Source: Branchiostoma floridae
Lineage: Eukaryota; Chordata; Leptocardii; Amphioxiformes; Branchiostomatidae
DNA length: 64,000 bases
Direction: 5' to 3'
NCBI RefSeq assembly: GCF_000003815.2
Contig: NC_049980.1
Location: 14,304,405 to 14,368,404, forward strand
The translations under genes were made by a program, and so were the position numbers. Under the pieces are notes generated by a model. The model searched no databases. It worked only from the letters and a program-made list of their open reading frames with translations, and had not been told where the DNA came from. Of the stretch, positions 11,487 to 23,500 are shown one piece after another (positions within the stretch are counted from its first letter, which is position 1; each line of letters starts with the position of its first letter).

Positions 11487-13912
11487 TCTCCAGAAAAATA
11501 TCAGCACAGAACCCCAGGATATGGTGGAAGATAATGTATGCAGCATTGCATACACGTGCAGCTTCAGCACCAACTGAATCATGGCCTTTAGTAGAGAGGT
11601 GTTTCCAGAAGTTTTCCTTATCAACATAAGGTGATTGTGGGCCCTTCAACTCAGATGTCTCAAGGAATTGCCCAGCAATGGCATTCAATCCTGCCCACAT
11701 TTCTTACCATAAATAGTTCTCGAGATATCTGTCTTCAATGAGATAAGTTAAGTGGGACGCTTTACAAATTTTAGGACACTGTAAATACTACATGTAGTAA
11801 ACCATAGACTGCATGTCCATCATATCAATCAATTTTATTTCTCTTTCAAAGTAAAGAAAGTTTTTCTCTTTCTGCAATTTCTAGTTGGACACGTATCATG
11901 GGCTATGGTCAATGTGCTAGACAACACATCTTTAGTATGGCTTGTCTGTACGGAACATTAATGTAATGTTAGTTACAACCATGTAGTTGATGTAGATCTA
12001 TGTGTACATACACATGACTGCAAAATGCCTAGATCTCATGCTGGAAAATCATGGATATTCCTTGTACTCTGATCTTCCATACTCAAGATGTCTCCAGCTG
12101 CCTGTGGGATATTAAAGGAATGCCTCCAGAAAGAGCCAACAGTAAAAGTATTGGAAGGTTGTAGCTGTAATGCAGCATGTATTATGTATTGTGACCTGAC
12201 ATCTAAGAACATGTTCAGCTTTTAATGACCAATGAGATATTCTGTCAAACATGATTCTCTCCCAAGACTACTATAACTTGTAAAACTGTGAAGAAGCAAA
12301 GAACTTGATGAAAGAAAGAATGTTATCTGGCTCTTGAGGCATTGCCTTGCAATTATGTTTTTGTAACATGATTATGAAGTTGATATGAACATGACTTAGT
12401 CTAGTGCCAGTTGTGGCTTATGTGTGCAACATGAGAAGGGGCGTGAGAAACCAAAAGCACAGAGAGTAATTCCTGTACAAGGATAGGTATAACCTGGAGG
12501 GTTGAAAGACTTCTGTGCTCTAGTTGTACAAGCTATGATTATTAGTGGGAGGAAACACAGATCACCTACATGTATGGTGGCATCCTTTGTATTCTTTTCT
12601 GACTACATGTACCGGTGTGTGTGTAGCTGTCAAACTTTGTAGAAGAGTGCCCCCTTCAAAATTAAAAAGTTGTACATATGTTATAGCCTGCTTCCTTGCT
12701 TTACTTACATTTTGCATGGTGAACATTTCCACAGTTTAAAGAGTCAAACCTGTGCAAGTGACTGCCTCTACATGAGCACCACCTGCCTAATGTATACACT
12801 TCTTGCCCACAAGCATTAAGAATCCTGTGTATAGTGACCACTTGTTGACATACATGTAGACCAGATTTATTAGTCCCCTTAGTGCATGATTCAAGTTGTT
12901 TATTCAAACTTTGTTATTCATCATCCATACAGATTTATTTATCCAAACTTTACTATTGTAGGTTTCGACTTGTCCTCTCAGAGCCTAAATCTTATGGCTT
13001 GAATTGTTCGCAAAACTATTGGCTATTGTACAGTTATTACCTTCCTGTTGTTTTTTTGTGTGAAATTTAAAATACCATTTTTTCCCCTACATGTAAATAT
13101 ATGGGTGGATTTTCTACTTATGTCCCTAGATGTACTCAGTCAAGTCTAGGATGCTCTTTCGAGCCTTCTGAAAATGCACTGTTTGGAACATTGACCACAT
13201 TGTCATTGAAATGTGCCAAATGCTGTTGCCAGCCTTTATGATTTGATATGGAGCCAATTACAGGCAGCACCTCTTCCTTCTTCATTTTTCCCACAACACC
13301 TGTAGCAAAGTACAATCCAGTTCCTATGATTGGCAAGTGTAGCCAACTACCGAGACCGTCTGAAAGATCATGTCAGTTTGCTCCCTTCACTTATCTTGGA
13401 GGCTGTGTAAAGTGGTTTGTTGTCAAATTTGATAACAAACATTACCACCACAAGTCAGAAGGTTGCAAGGTTTATATTAACCACATATAAGACTATAAAT
13501 GGCCATTTTTGTGACACTTTTCTGTAGATCTTGGCCACAATAACATCGCTTAACAAAATATACAAAGATGACCAGCAAACGTTGCAATTGTTGGATGTTT
13601 CATACATTATCTATTTAAGCATGGTAAAACTGCAAACTTATTGATGCCCATAGGTAAGCTCTCTTATACCCAAATGATGTAGCCAAAACTAAACCATTGT
13701 ACTGTTGCACAAATGTAACAAACGTTACCGGTTAACAGACGTAATACTAGTACATACTAGTAACCAATGAGTTGAAAAAAAGTAAGTAGTCATTTGGTCA
13801 TCGTAAATAGAGGAATAGTCCTACATAATCAGGTAGGTTCGACTGAAAAAAATGAGCTGAGTTATAATATTTTTCGAACCTTCAATGACATCTGAGGACC
13901 GGTCTGTTTCCC
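11487..13912. other. TCEA: TFIIS 3' flank and untranslated region, no further gene seen
   Basis: The sequence after the TFIIS stop probably includes its 3' untranslated region. I saw no AATAAA in a convincing place; ATTAAA-like sequences occur near 12113 and 12661. There are no splice-supported coding exons. Confidence 0.5.
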
Positions 13913-14057
13913 TGAAGCCTAGGTTACACACGGCCGAATTTAGCTCCCGAACACCAGCCGACCCTTACGCCTAGGTTACACATAGCCGAATTTAGCTCCC
14001 GACTCTCTCCCGGCTATGGTTTGGAGTGATCCGGGAGCTAAGTTAACCTAGGCTTCA
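13913..14057. mobile_element. Short inverted-repeat element (MITE), TGAAGCCTAGGTTA ends
   Basis: It begins TGAAGCCTAGGTTACACA and ends with the inverse (CTAAGTTAACCTAGGCTTCA). The left end is followed by a second direct copy (GCCTAGGTTACACATAGCC) at about 13970-14007, so the left arm is partly duplicated. There is no coding capacity. No clear target duplication was found. Confidence 0.6.
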
Positions 14058-14720
14058 TGGTGTAATACAAAATGAAAACCTGTGACCTGTCGTTCTTTCT
14101 AAAATAACTAGATGGCGCTTTTGATATGTTCTCTACTTTCGGTACCTGTCCAATGCTGTAGCTGAGATATACGATAACTCAATGATATATATCTGATTCC
14201 GTTTCTTAAGCGCAATCGTTCTATGTCTTACAACCATCGCGCTGTTTGCTTGACGAACTGAACGACATGTTACGGCATTTCGAGTGAACGTTAACATAAT
14301 GTTATATTGGATATAACTGAAAGGCCCAAGGCTGAAAATAGATGGATACCAGGCTAGCTTGAAGTTGATAATAAAGCCACAATCTAGTGTTATTTCTGAG
14401 CAAGGTCGGACTCTAAGTAAAACATAACGTCTAGTACGTTTAGATCAGGGCAAAATCTCTTGAGTTGTTTCTATTTTAGAGTTGTGTTTTTGCTACCTTA
14501 TCCCATGCAAAGCTGTAAAAACCGCAAAAGGGTCTTAAGTTCCGATCATTTTGTAGACACAACCGTAGTAAAGGCAGTAAAGCCCTTGTCATGCATTCAG
14601 GAACTGCAAAAGACTTTGCTCCCTACCACTCCCCAACCAAGGTCAGTGCTGGGCTGGGAGTAGCCTGGAATATCCGTCCTATTCTAGGTCCAGTTCGCTC
14701 CTCTAAACGCATGTAGGAAA

Positions 14721-14906
14721 TACTGTAATTGCAGAAATGTTCGCGGTTTTCGCACTGCAAATTTACCGCGAACTTAAAACCACCGCGAACATTTTCCATG
14801 GCAGTAAGATACTACAGTGCATGGTGCTACCGCGAACTTAAAACTACTGCGAATAGTCCTTATTCCCCTACTGCGAAATTAAATCCCCGCGAACTTAAAT
14901 TTACAG
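14721..14906. mobile_element. TACTGTAA/TTCGCGG palindromic MITE, copy 1
   Basis: It starts TACTGTAATTGCAGAAATG and ends GCGAACTTAAATTTACAG. The interior is built of short inverted TTCGCGGT / ACCGCGAA motifs. It shares CATGGCAGTAAGA and much of its length with the copy at 15309-15520. It abuts the TG microsatellite directly. Confidence 0.75.
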
Positions 14907-14983
14907 CGTGTGTGTGTCTGTATGTGTGTGTATGTGTGTGTTTATGTGTGTGTGTGTGTTTATGTGTGTGTGAGTTTATGTGT

Positions 14984-15057
<74 letters not shown>

Positions 15058-15059
15058 GT
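14907..15059. repeat. (TG)n microsatellite, about 150 bp
   Basis: A near-continuous TG dinucleotide run with TATG and TTTATG interruptions in its first half. It generates Cys-Val and Thr-His open frames on the two strands, which are not genes. Confidence 0.95.
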
Positions 15060-15308
15060 TTTGGCCAAATACATAGACGGCTAGTCGCAGACGACTTATA
15101 AAGACTAGTAGCCAACTTCGAGGACAAACTCATAAACCACAGCCGACCTTGCCCACAACTTAACCTCAACCATGGTCTGGAGAAGGTCAGGAATATGTGT
15201 GACAATTTTCAATTTGTGTATCCACGGAGCTCAAGACAGCCGGACATTCAGGCGACTAAAACAAGTCACAGTTTTGTACATGATCATTTTCAACGCCTCC
15301 GGATCCCA

Positions 15309-15520
15309 TACTGTAAATGCAGAAATGTTCGCGGTGGTTTTATGTTCGCGGTTTTTGCGGTGGACAATTCACTGCGAAATTAAAACCACCGCGAACATTT
15401 TTCCATGGCAGTAAGAGACTACAGTACATGGTACTACCGCGAAATTAAATCCACCGCGAAAAGTCCCTTTTCCCGCTACCGAGAAATTAAATCCCCGCGA
15501 ACTTGAATGCATTTATAGTA
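15309..15520. mobile_element. TACTGTAA/TTCGCGG palindromic MITE, copy 2
   Basis: It starts TACTGTAAATGCAGAAATG and ends TTGAATGCATTTATAGTA, a near-perfect terminal inverted repeat. The interior repeats TTCGCGGT and ACCGCGAA motifs, as in copy 1, about 590 bp away in the same orientation. Confidence 0.8.
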
Positions 15521-15534
15521 TCTTTCTAGCAATG

Positions 15535-15749
15535 TTACATAATACTGGAAGGCCAGGCTGCTCTCTCCCATTCTTCCCAGTCCTTCGGCTTTCCCTGGCG
15601 CCAACTGTAATCCCAGACCGACTTATCACAAGAAATAAATGTGTTCCACTTCAAGGACTTGATATGAAAACTGTGGCTCTGTGCCAGATAGCCAAGGACG
15701 AATGGTAACGGAAACCGCCCGGTATGGGTTCCCACCGATGGACACCATT
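15535..15749 (-). other. Candidate terminal coding exon, Trp-rich, unrecognised
   Basis: A minus-strand frame of 70 codons, from a possible acceptor (GTATAG just right of 15749) to a TAA at 15535-15537. It contains KWNTFISCDKSVWDYSWRQG followed by KPKDWEEWERAAWPSSIM. The regular spacing of Trp and charged residues looks like real protein. The acceptor has a poor pyrimidine tract and no upstream exon was found. Axoneme-type microtubule inner proteins sometimes show WxYxWR-like tails, but that resemblance is only a suggestion. Confidence 0.3.
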
Positions 15750-18074
15750 CTATACCACACTGTGGTTATACCCTGATGTTTATCTGACGAGGTTCCCTAG
15801 TGGCAACTAGAGAAGTAACTGTTGCTAGTATTGGCCGGTATTAAACGTTGGTTTGTCGGGTTTTAGAATGGATGTACTTTATAGACACTACTACGTGAGA
15901 TATAAAATGAACAATATGAATAATGATGATATTTAATTGTAAATTCTTGCGCGAGGGCTAATTGCAGGTAACATGAAATGTGACAAAGAAATGGTGGTAC
16001 ACAGTATGGAATATATGTCTACGAGTAGTCATATAAACCCACTTCTTGTCTTATATAATTCATACCTGTAGACATCCATATAACGTTATGTCTGTTTAGT
16101 TGTACTGTAAGTAGTTGTTATAGACCTTACTAAAGTCGCAGTACTTTTGTCGTGTCAATAAAGATTTCTGTAAAAAATATCAAACTCAAGACAGCACCTT
16201 TAGTGATGAGCTACATTTCAGCTTCGTAAGAAAGCAGTATCATATTATATGCTAATTTGGTACCGTGGTGTTTTACTTCAAGTTTTGCAATTTGCCTGAA
16301 GATACATACATATAGAAGTGACATAATCGTGTCCGTATTTAATTTTTCATGTACTAGTAGCTACACGGTCAAGGATCAGCTTCCGGGGGGTCTCTTGATT
16401 TCTGGACGGCTATGATATCACTAGTAGTCAGACAGAGTGATGTACAGTACCCAAAAGGAACGAGGACGTCTCATGCCGACAGTGCACCAAGGTCACTGGG
16501 TGTGAGCCACAGATGTAAATCAAGACAAAGTGCTTGTCATTCAGCATTGCTCGACATTGGCACTGCACATGCGTATTGAGGGTTTCTCAATATGACTGCT
16601 CACTAGACTACACGAACTGGCGCTAGGAAATACAGCAATTTTTTTTTTTAATTTGCTTTCATACTCAGTTCCGGCGGGCGTCAATCAGATAACAGATACA
16701 TGTAGCTACGAAGTAGTTTATTGGAAACCGCAGTGTTGTATCTGAACTAAAAACTAATGTTCAACCATTCAAAACACATCAAACAGAGAGTTGCAGTCTA
16801 CAGTTTGGTGTCCTTCGCGAACAACAGGTTGTTTGACTCAGTTAAGTTTATTTACTTCATGGGCAGTGGGTACTTGGCCTCAGATATATAAAGAAAGTCC
16901 ATTTGCTTTCAACGATTCGGCACACTGAGTATACACACAAAGGAACCAAAGAAAAAACGCCCAAAAGCAGTGTTTCTGGTACAAAATGACCTAATGTTTG
17001 TTTGATATCAAGGTTAATCTTGCCGAACTCTGTTCTCTGTACCCCAACTTTCAAACGTACCTTCAAACACCTGAAATATCTTACAAGGGGCACACACACA
17101 CGCACAAACAAACACCATGTTCTCAGGATGCCCTGTGGATCACAGCTGCCCCGTGGTTGTAAGACAGACGAGTAGCACGGACAGATGGTTGTCCTCCCCT
17201 GTCTTGGGTACCATGTACATGTGTACAAGACAATATGGCTTCTCTCTTACACTGTTTATACACAAATAAAGCCTCTTACGTTTAGAGCTATTTTCGTACT
17301 TTAAGATTGACCACGGTTAAGTGAATACAACAGGGTGTCGTGTATCTTAAGGGATCATGTAGTTTTTCCGGGGAAAATCAGTAGCAACTGTCAACAATAC
17401 CCTTATAACCTTTGACAAGCATGGCACCTCAGCGGCAATGCGGTATATACCTGGCATGATACTGTCTTGTAGTTACTATAATATTTCATCACTGTTTCTG
17501 TTGTGTGTTTGATAAGCTTCAGAATTAATTCCATTCGTTGAATAAGATATATTTTCCTATACCTTAGATAGAAACTATAAGCAGGATATCACCTGTATAA
17601 GTTTAAGGCAAATTCTTGCGCGAGGGCCGATTGCAAGTGACAAAACATGACATACTAACAATAGTAAACAGTGAAGTAAGCGAACACGGCCTAAGTTACA
17701 TGAAGACGATACGCTGTCGAAGTGCTCGGTGACCACGCCCATATGATTGTCAGCTGGTGCTGCAGCCTAGTGCCCCGGCATGAGCATAAAGTACAGGACC
17801 GCGGGTTATTGTTTTGTTGTACCTTATCTAATGTGGTCAATTTGTCAGGAAAAAACGCCATATCGGACTTCAAAAACTGATAAGAAATAGAGGCCAGTGG
17901 CTCAGAACACCTCACGATAGTGCTATTGTGACAGGATAACCTTACAATTTCAAAGTCCCTGTCTGTTTTTAAGTTCCGTCGGTTACTACAGACAGAAGGG
18001 TTCTTTGTGTCTTTATCTGTATAGTCGGTATAATGCATCCGCTTTACAGACACACTTGGCGCGACAGTATCTGG
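15750..18074. other. Intergenic, no gene recognised
   Basis: About 2.3 kb of non-repetitive or ancient-repeat sequence. The block GCGCGAGGGC near 15950 and again near 17620, each preceded by AAATTCTTG, shows a short dispersed repeat. The right part leads into a LINE 3' end. Longer minus-strand frames at 16857-17228 and 17691-18053 show no recognisable domain. Confidence 0.4.
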
Positions 18075-18290
18075 TTATATTACCATGACCAACCCGTCAC
18101 ACCGTACCTTTGTACATCTAGTTTTTCTGTGGAGATGTTTAACGGAGCTAACTCTTACTACAGAACTTAGTGGTAACGAGTTCCACTCTACCATAGTTCT
18201 AGGAAAGACAAATTTGTCACACATCCTCTAATTGTAACGTCCTATTGTATAATCAAGGTATTCCTGATTTGGATGTAATTCTTTGCACTG
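18075..18290 (-). mobile_element. LINE ORF2 3' end, minus strand, degenerate
   Basis: The minus strand reads FVFPRTMVEWNSLPLSSVV, the motif (FPRTI-EWN-LP) found at the C-terminus of many invertebrate non-LTR reverse transcriptases, and stops at 18075-18077. The upstream frame (LRKQCKELHPNQEYL) is interrupted by a stop. It is a diverged relative of the fragment at 27214-27430. Confidence 0.7.
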
Positions 18291-18329
18291 CTTCCTGAGT
18301 TCAAGCCTCTATATCTATATCTATAATAT

Positions 18330-20421
18330 GTATTTGTTTCCATAAGATGTAATCATTTAAAAAATATAAACGGCTTGACCATGAGTAGTCGTTAAGGAGT
18401 TATCAAGAAAGGCCCAGTCTCGCGGGAGAAACGTGCGGTATGGAAATAAAAGGGAGACTTGAAACACAAAACTCCTAGATAAGCGCCAGGAAATGTTTGA
18501 GATGGCTTGAGGGGGGCCGGGGTTACGGGAGGTCATAGCGTGAGGGTGCTGTGGAGGTCCTTAGCTTGCCCCTGCCCTGGTGGCGTCTGCGGTTTAGATG
18601 TTCTGTATGCTATCTATCCCGTCATGTTACATAGAGCATACTTCGTGTGCACGGAATTCTGCGGGTGATATGGGGATTCTGCGGGCGATACAGGAATTCT
18701 ATGAGTGATACCGGAATGTCTCAAAATTTCCTTTAGTTAGAAAGTTTGACATGTACATCTCCGGGGAATGAGAAGCATCTTCGTTTGAGGTTACGCGGTC
18801 ATTGACCCATGTGTCTGTCCATATAATAACCTGTTTCCTGTTTAGGTCATGGTGATATTGTTTATATTTTTTCGCATCATCAGTAGACAGTGTACGGATA
18901 TTGTCATTGTTGAATAACGGTCCATTTCTTGTCCTCGTGCCGGTACCTCACGTGTGACTGGCTCAGTCCTCGCGTGTCCACCAATAGACCCCGGTGAGAC
19001 ACCTGCGAAACGTCCGTCAACAAGATCTAAACTCAAACTTTCGACGCATTATTCTCGGGAGAGTTCCTTATCGAGTAGTACGGGTGGTTTATTTCAATGG
19101 GTACCCTGGCGAAGAGCGACAACGGGAGTGTATGTGGGGCAAAGGTCTGCTGATGGTGAATGTTCACCACAGGAATTAATGAAACACCGCTCTTCATGGA
19201 CCAGTCACCTGATTGATTTCATTTTATGTTCAAGTCCGTATGAGCTGCGTATTGGGGCGAGATCACATTCGTCGTGTACCCCGTAAGTCGCCATGATCAA
19301 TGATGATCTTGTCCGGAACAGACATCGGACAACTGGTGTGAAATTCTCAGCATGGCCGAAGAGCATCCTTACGTCAATTTGCAGCTCGTCTTCAGACACA
19401 GACAGACAGCGCACACGACTGTCTCTCTCCTCACCGTCTAGAATCTGTAGTCTGACCTGTAGAATCAGAGAGAGACTCAGAGCCTACACTGGCAATGGCA
19501 GTCAGAAAACCTCCAAACGTTGGGCACTAAGCTGAGCAGAAATAGTTATAATGCCGGGAAACATTCCTGTTTTCTCGGCCTCACCACTTTTACTTTATAT
19601 TTGGTCTCCGACACGCAATGGTTTCATTGCAAAGTCAAGTCAACGATTATTGCGCAACAATTGTAACGAGTGCAGTGCAAGGCAAATACATATACATTAA
19701 AAGACAACCAGCCATATAGAAACATTAATCTAGTACAGTGTACATTTGGATTCTAAGCTTCACGTATATGACGTTAAAAGGGGACGCAATGTAAGCCAAA
19801 CGTTGTATCAGACTACCTCCTAGTTACAATATTAATCTGGTACACGTAAATTCTAAGCTATATACAATATTGAAAGAATACGCAATGGGGAGGTGTATGT
19901 CTAGTATGTCTATTCTTATGTTAATATTCATAAGTCTTTATTATGAGTTTTTTCATTGAGATATATAACATTACGCATTGGCCTAGATGATATAGAAACT
20001 GTGGCGGGACATGACACATGGTACAATGTAAGTACATGGAATAACTCCCTGCTTGTCATGGGTTATATACGTTTTACATTTCATTCGAATCAATCTAGGT
20101 CTTTCATCGTTATAAGTTGAACATGTCATCTCGATATGGTACCTACTTTGCACTTATAGCTGGCTGGCTGGAATAATATCATCATGTCGACCATTTCTAG
20201 TTTCCATAAACAGTATACAGAGATTCTGAGTTAGGCTGTATTAGCTACAAAGGTTTTGTTTTAGTCGGACAGGAGACATTTTTCAATACGATAGCCGTTT
20301 TTCTATATCATATGTTCCGAGTTCATTTTTTTAAAAGTTGAACTCGGAACTTAAAAGTCTTAGGACTTACGATGTACGGCTGAAGTCATGTGACCCGAAA
20401 ATACGATAATGATAGCTAGTG
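18330..20421. other. Intergenic with possible exon-like islands
   Basis: There is no complete gene. A plus-strand frame around 18994-19179 and a minus-strand splice-bounded segment at 19373-19456 look mildly protein-like. The stretch 19640-19720 (GTGCAGTGCAAGGCAAATAC) resembles tails of dispersed retroelements. Confidence 0.35.
19373..19456 (-). other. Candidate internal exon, 28 codons, unrecognised
   Basis: The minus strand has acceptor CTGATTCTACAG, then 84 in-frame bases reading VRLQILDGEERDSRVRCLSV and SEDELQID, then donor GTAAGG. Both splice signals are good and the length is a multiple of three. No partner exon was identified, so this could be coincidence or a relic. Confidence 0.25.
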
Positions 20422-20430
20422 CACAAGGTG

Positions 20431-20532
20431 TAGCCTGGGTGCCAGCCTTTTCAGCTTTACTATGTATTTTCTGTCGCCCCGGGCCACTGAAAGGGCAGCG
20501 AGAGAGAGATGAAAAGGCTGGCATCCAGGCTA
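20431..20532. mobile_element. 102-bp MITE, TAGCCTGG ends, 9-bp target duplication
   Basis: The ends read TAGCCTGGGTGCCAGCCTTT and, inverted, TAGCCTGGATGCCAGCCTTT. The element is flanked on both sides by CACAAGGTG (20422-20430 and 20533-20541), a perfect 9-bp direct repeat. It has no coding capacity. The duplication length points to a Mutator-like or Merlin-like transposase acting in trans (family knowledge, not seen here). Confidence 0.88.
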
Positions 20533-20541
20533 CACAAGGTG

Positions 20542-23500
20542 AGCCCAGTATGATATTTTAGGGACCCCGGCTTGACGGCCCACCCGAAGGACTGCAAGAC
20601 CGAACATTACTGTGCAGAACGACGACTCGGTCGGGATCTTTTTAGCTGTATGTTTATTAATCGTTACCTATTGCTAACCGACGTGCCACAATACGCTTCT
20701 TTTACCAACAAAAATACACTCCGTGCGAAGCTATTAAAAGAGGACCCAAGCTGATGACATGATATGATGTCCTCCCTGTAGGCAGAACTAGTGACAAGAA
20801 ACTCTGACTTATATTCCAAGCCACATTTTTCCACGCAGAGATCTAGGTTGATTACAACCGAAAACTGACCTTGAAAGGCAAAGTGGTTACTGTCCAACTG
20901 ACGAGCGCACGTGGACTATACTAGACAGGATGTCTACGTTGCCATGGCGACGGCTGGTTTGTTTCAAATATACTGGCGTCTGGAGACAGGCGGCCATGAC
21001 CTACAAAAGGGGACAGAGTGAATGACAAGGCGTGTCATGGGGCTAATGGTGATTAATAGTACAAAGTAGCTGATGTATGCTTGTAAGGTACAATGATAAA
21101 TCGGCACTTTACACGGTGATGAAGGCCACAAGAGGTGATGACGTATAGAATAAATGCCTTTGAACACTTCCAAATGGTTTGGATCTGTGGAGGAGAAAAT
21201 CAAAAAACGGTTTCGTGCATGGTCTGGAAATGGCCCAAAGTTTGCATGTCTCTCGACCCAACTGTAATATCATTGCACACAAACGCTTGACCACCCACAC
21301 CCTTCCTGCCAGCCGTCGCCAAAATATTGCATCCGGTTTCCGTCTTCGTTCTTTAATCTGTCATGTAAAACTGACATCAAGGCTTATTCACATTGAGGTT
21401 TGTTAAATCGGATCTTTATACAATCCGATTTAAACTGGTAAGATTTTGTGTCAACGACACAAATCAAGATGGCAGTTCACAAAAACGACTTGAATTCATT
21501 TTCTGCTGTCCACATTCACAAACTCTAACCGGCTTAGATTGTATTTGTGAAAGTCCGATCCAAGAAATTCCAATGTCTTTTTTCTTTTCTTTTCAACTTT
21601 CCAGTGGGGCTGTCAGTTATTACCCGACAACGCGTCATTGGGTGGGCTGACTACTACCCTGAATCGCAAGGGTCTGGAGCGACTGGCAACTCAGGTGACT
21701 TTAATACGACAGTAATTGCCGCAGGTGCGGCCATTTAATGACTGGAAGGTTGTACTGAAGGATGGACTCCTAATCTTTTCGACAGGTGTCTCTATCAAAT
21801 TTCAAACTAGCTGGGCCAACGATCGCAAGGAAAATCGTAATGTACCACTCACAACTCCACACAAGAGAAGTAAGGAAAGTTGTCATAAGTGCCTTTCCAA
21901 GGGGCACAGGGGCACAAGATCGGTAGTACAGCCCTGTTAGAGTCTGCGAAGCAGGCTAACAAAAGTGTTGGTTAGTATAGTCACAAGGTTTTCAAGGAGG
22001 TTCTCCCGAAGTTTGCAACACCAGGCTTAAGGGGATGTTAGTGACTGACTGACATGTAGACTAATGTAATCTAGTGGTCTTGACTCTATACTAGAACTAG
22101 ATAGAAACCCAACTGAGCCGGTAAGGGTCAAGGTCTCATCACTGGACGAAGAGATGAGAAGGAATTGGTTTAATTCGAGGCAGCAAGAGGACATCTTAAT
22201 GGTTGTCATCAATCCTGACTGAGAACTTTGCCCGTAGATTTCTAAATTTGCATATTCTGATACAGTATTGTAAATCTATCTATTTTCTCTGGAACTCAAT
22301 TTCAATTCAGTGCTAGCTGGAAAGGAATTTTCCGCCGTGCTTTAACTCTGTGGTCGAAACAATACTGTTATCACAACACACATTCATGGTGTATTGTTTT
22401 CGCCAGAGAGGTACCGCAAAAACCCTAAATCGCTGCGAAAATTTCAAGATTTACAGTATTAAACAAAGGGTCACTGACCTTATCTTCCCTAGCTTCAGAA
22501 TAACGAATTTATGGTTTGCAAATATTTGGGGAGTCAATTGGCTTTTGAACTTTTAGATGGCCATGGCATGGTTTGTTTCAGGAAAAAAAGTTACCGTAAA
22601 CATTAACGATACAACAATAAATGTTCCCCCGGTGGTCCTCACAAAGGTCAGGGTGACACTGTTAAAGATAATGATGTTGATGACGCCAGTCCACATTTCT
22701 TCTACTGGAAAGAAAGGGCCGAGTGGAAGATAAAGTGAAATGATCCGATAGTACGTAGAAATGAAACCTAACCGATCATAGTCAGTGAGGGGCAGGGCTG
22801 TCTCTAGTTTTATATTTTTCTGTCCCACTTATTGTTTGAGAACACATGTTGTTAATTTCGTTGTTGAATCTGCGATTTAAAGGCTTACGAAAATACTTTT
22901 TCATCAGTTTCATGTTATGATCGTGACGGACGGGGTGTAATTGTCCGCCCCATCGAGCAAATTTCCATCTGGGACAGCTGAGAAACCTGGGAAAGATGAT
23001 GAAGGGTTAACGTTCGTAAAAGAAGTTACAAACAACGAGTCGAAAACCCTAGACATACATGACGTCATGTATGTCGTCTGAGGAAACCTGAAATAAGGAC
23101 CGAGGGTTGTCTAGGTGCGCATGGACATCGAAATGCATTGTTGGTAACGTATCAAAGGTCAAGGCCCCTGAGCCATAACCAAACACCGCTGGACATTGTT
23201 ATGCAAATCGACTAACAGAATCTAAACATGTATAAAACATGATCGTGACAAGATTCTTTACAAGTTATGGTCTCGGTTCGGAGTTTTTTTTACGATTCGA
23301 GGCTGCTTTGACTATCTCTCAGAAAAGCGCTTCTCAAAACATCGTTTTTCGGACAATGCAATGTTTGCGATAGAAAAAGGTGCATTGTCGCTGACAAACA
23401 GAACCAGTTGACATTTTCTGTAGAAATGTTATTTTTGGTAAAAACCATCAATAAGATAAACTTTTCACGCAAAAATTGCTAATTTTGAGGCATTTTTTAC

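Noticed and set aside
14910-15205. Cys-Val-rich and Thr-His-rich frames
   Set aside because: Translation of the (TG)n microsatellite.
22553-22828. 91-codon hydrophobic minus-strand frame that could be a small membrane protein
   Set aside because: AT-rich sequence commonly yields Phe/Ile/Val-rich frames; no family recognised and no flanking exon.
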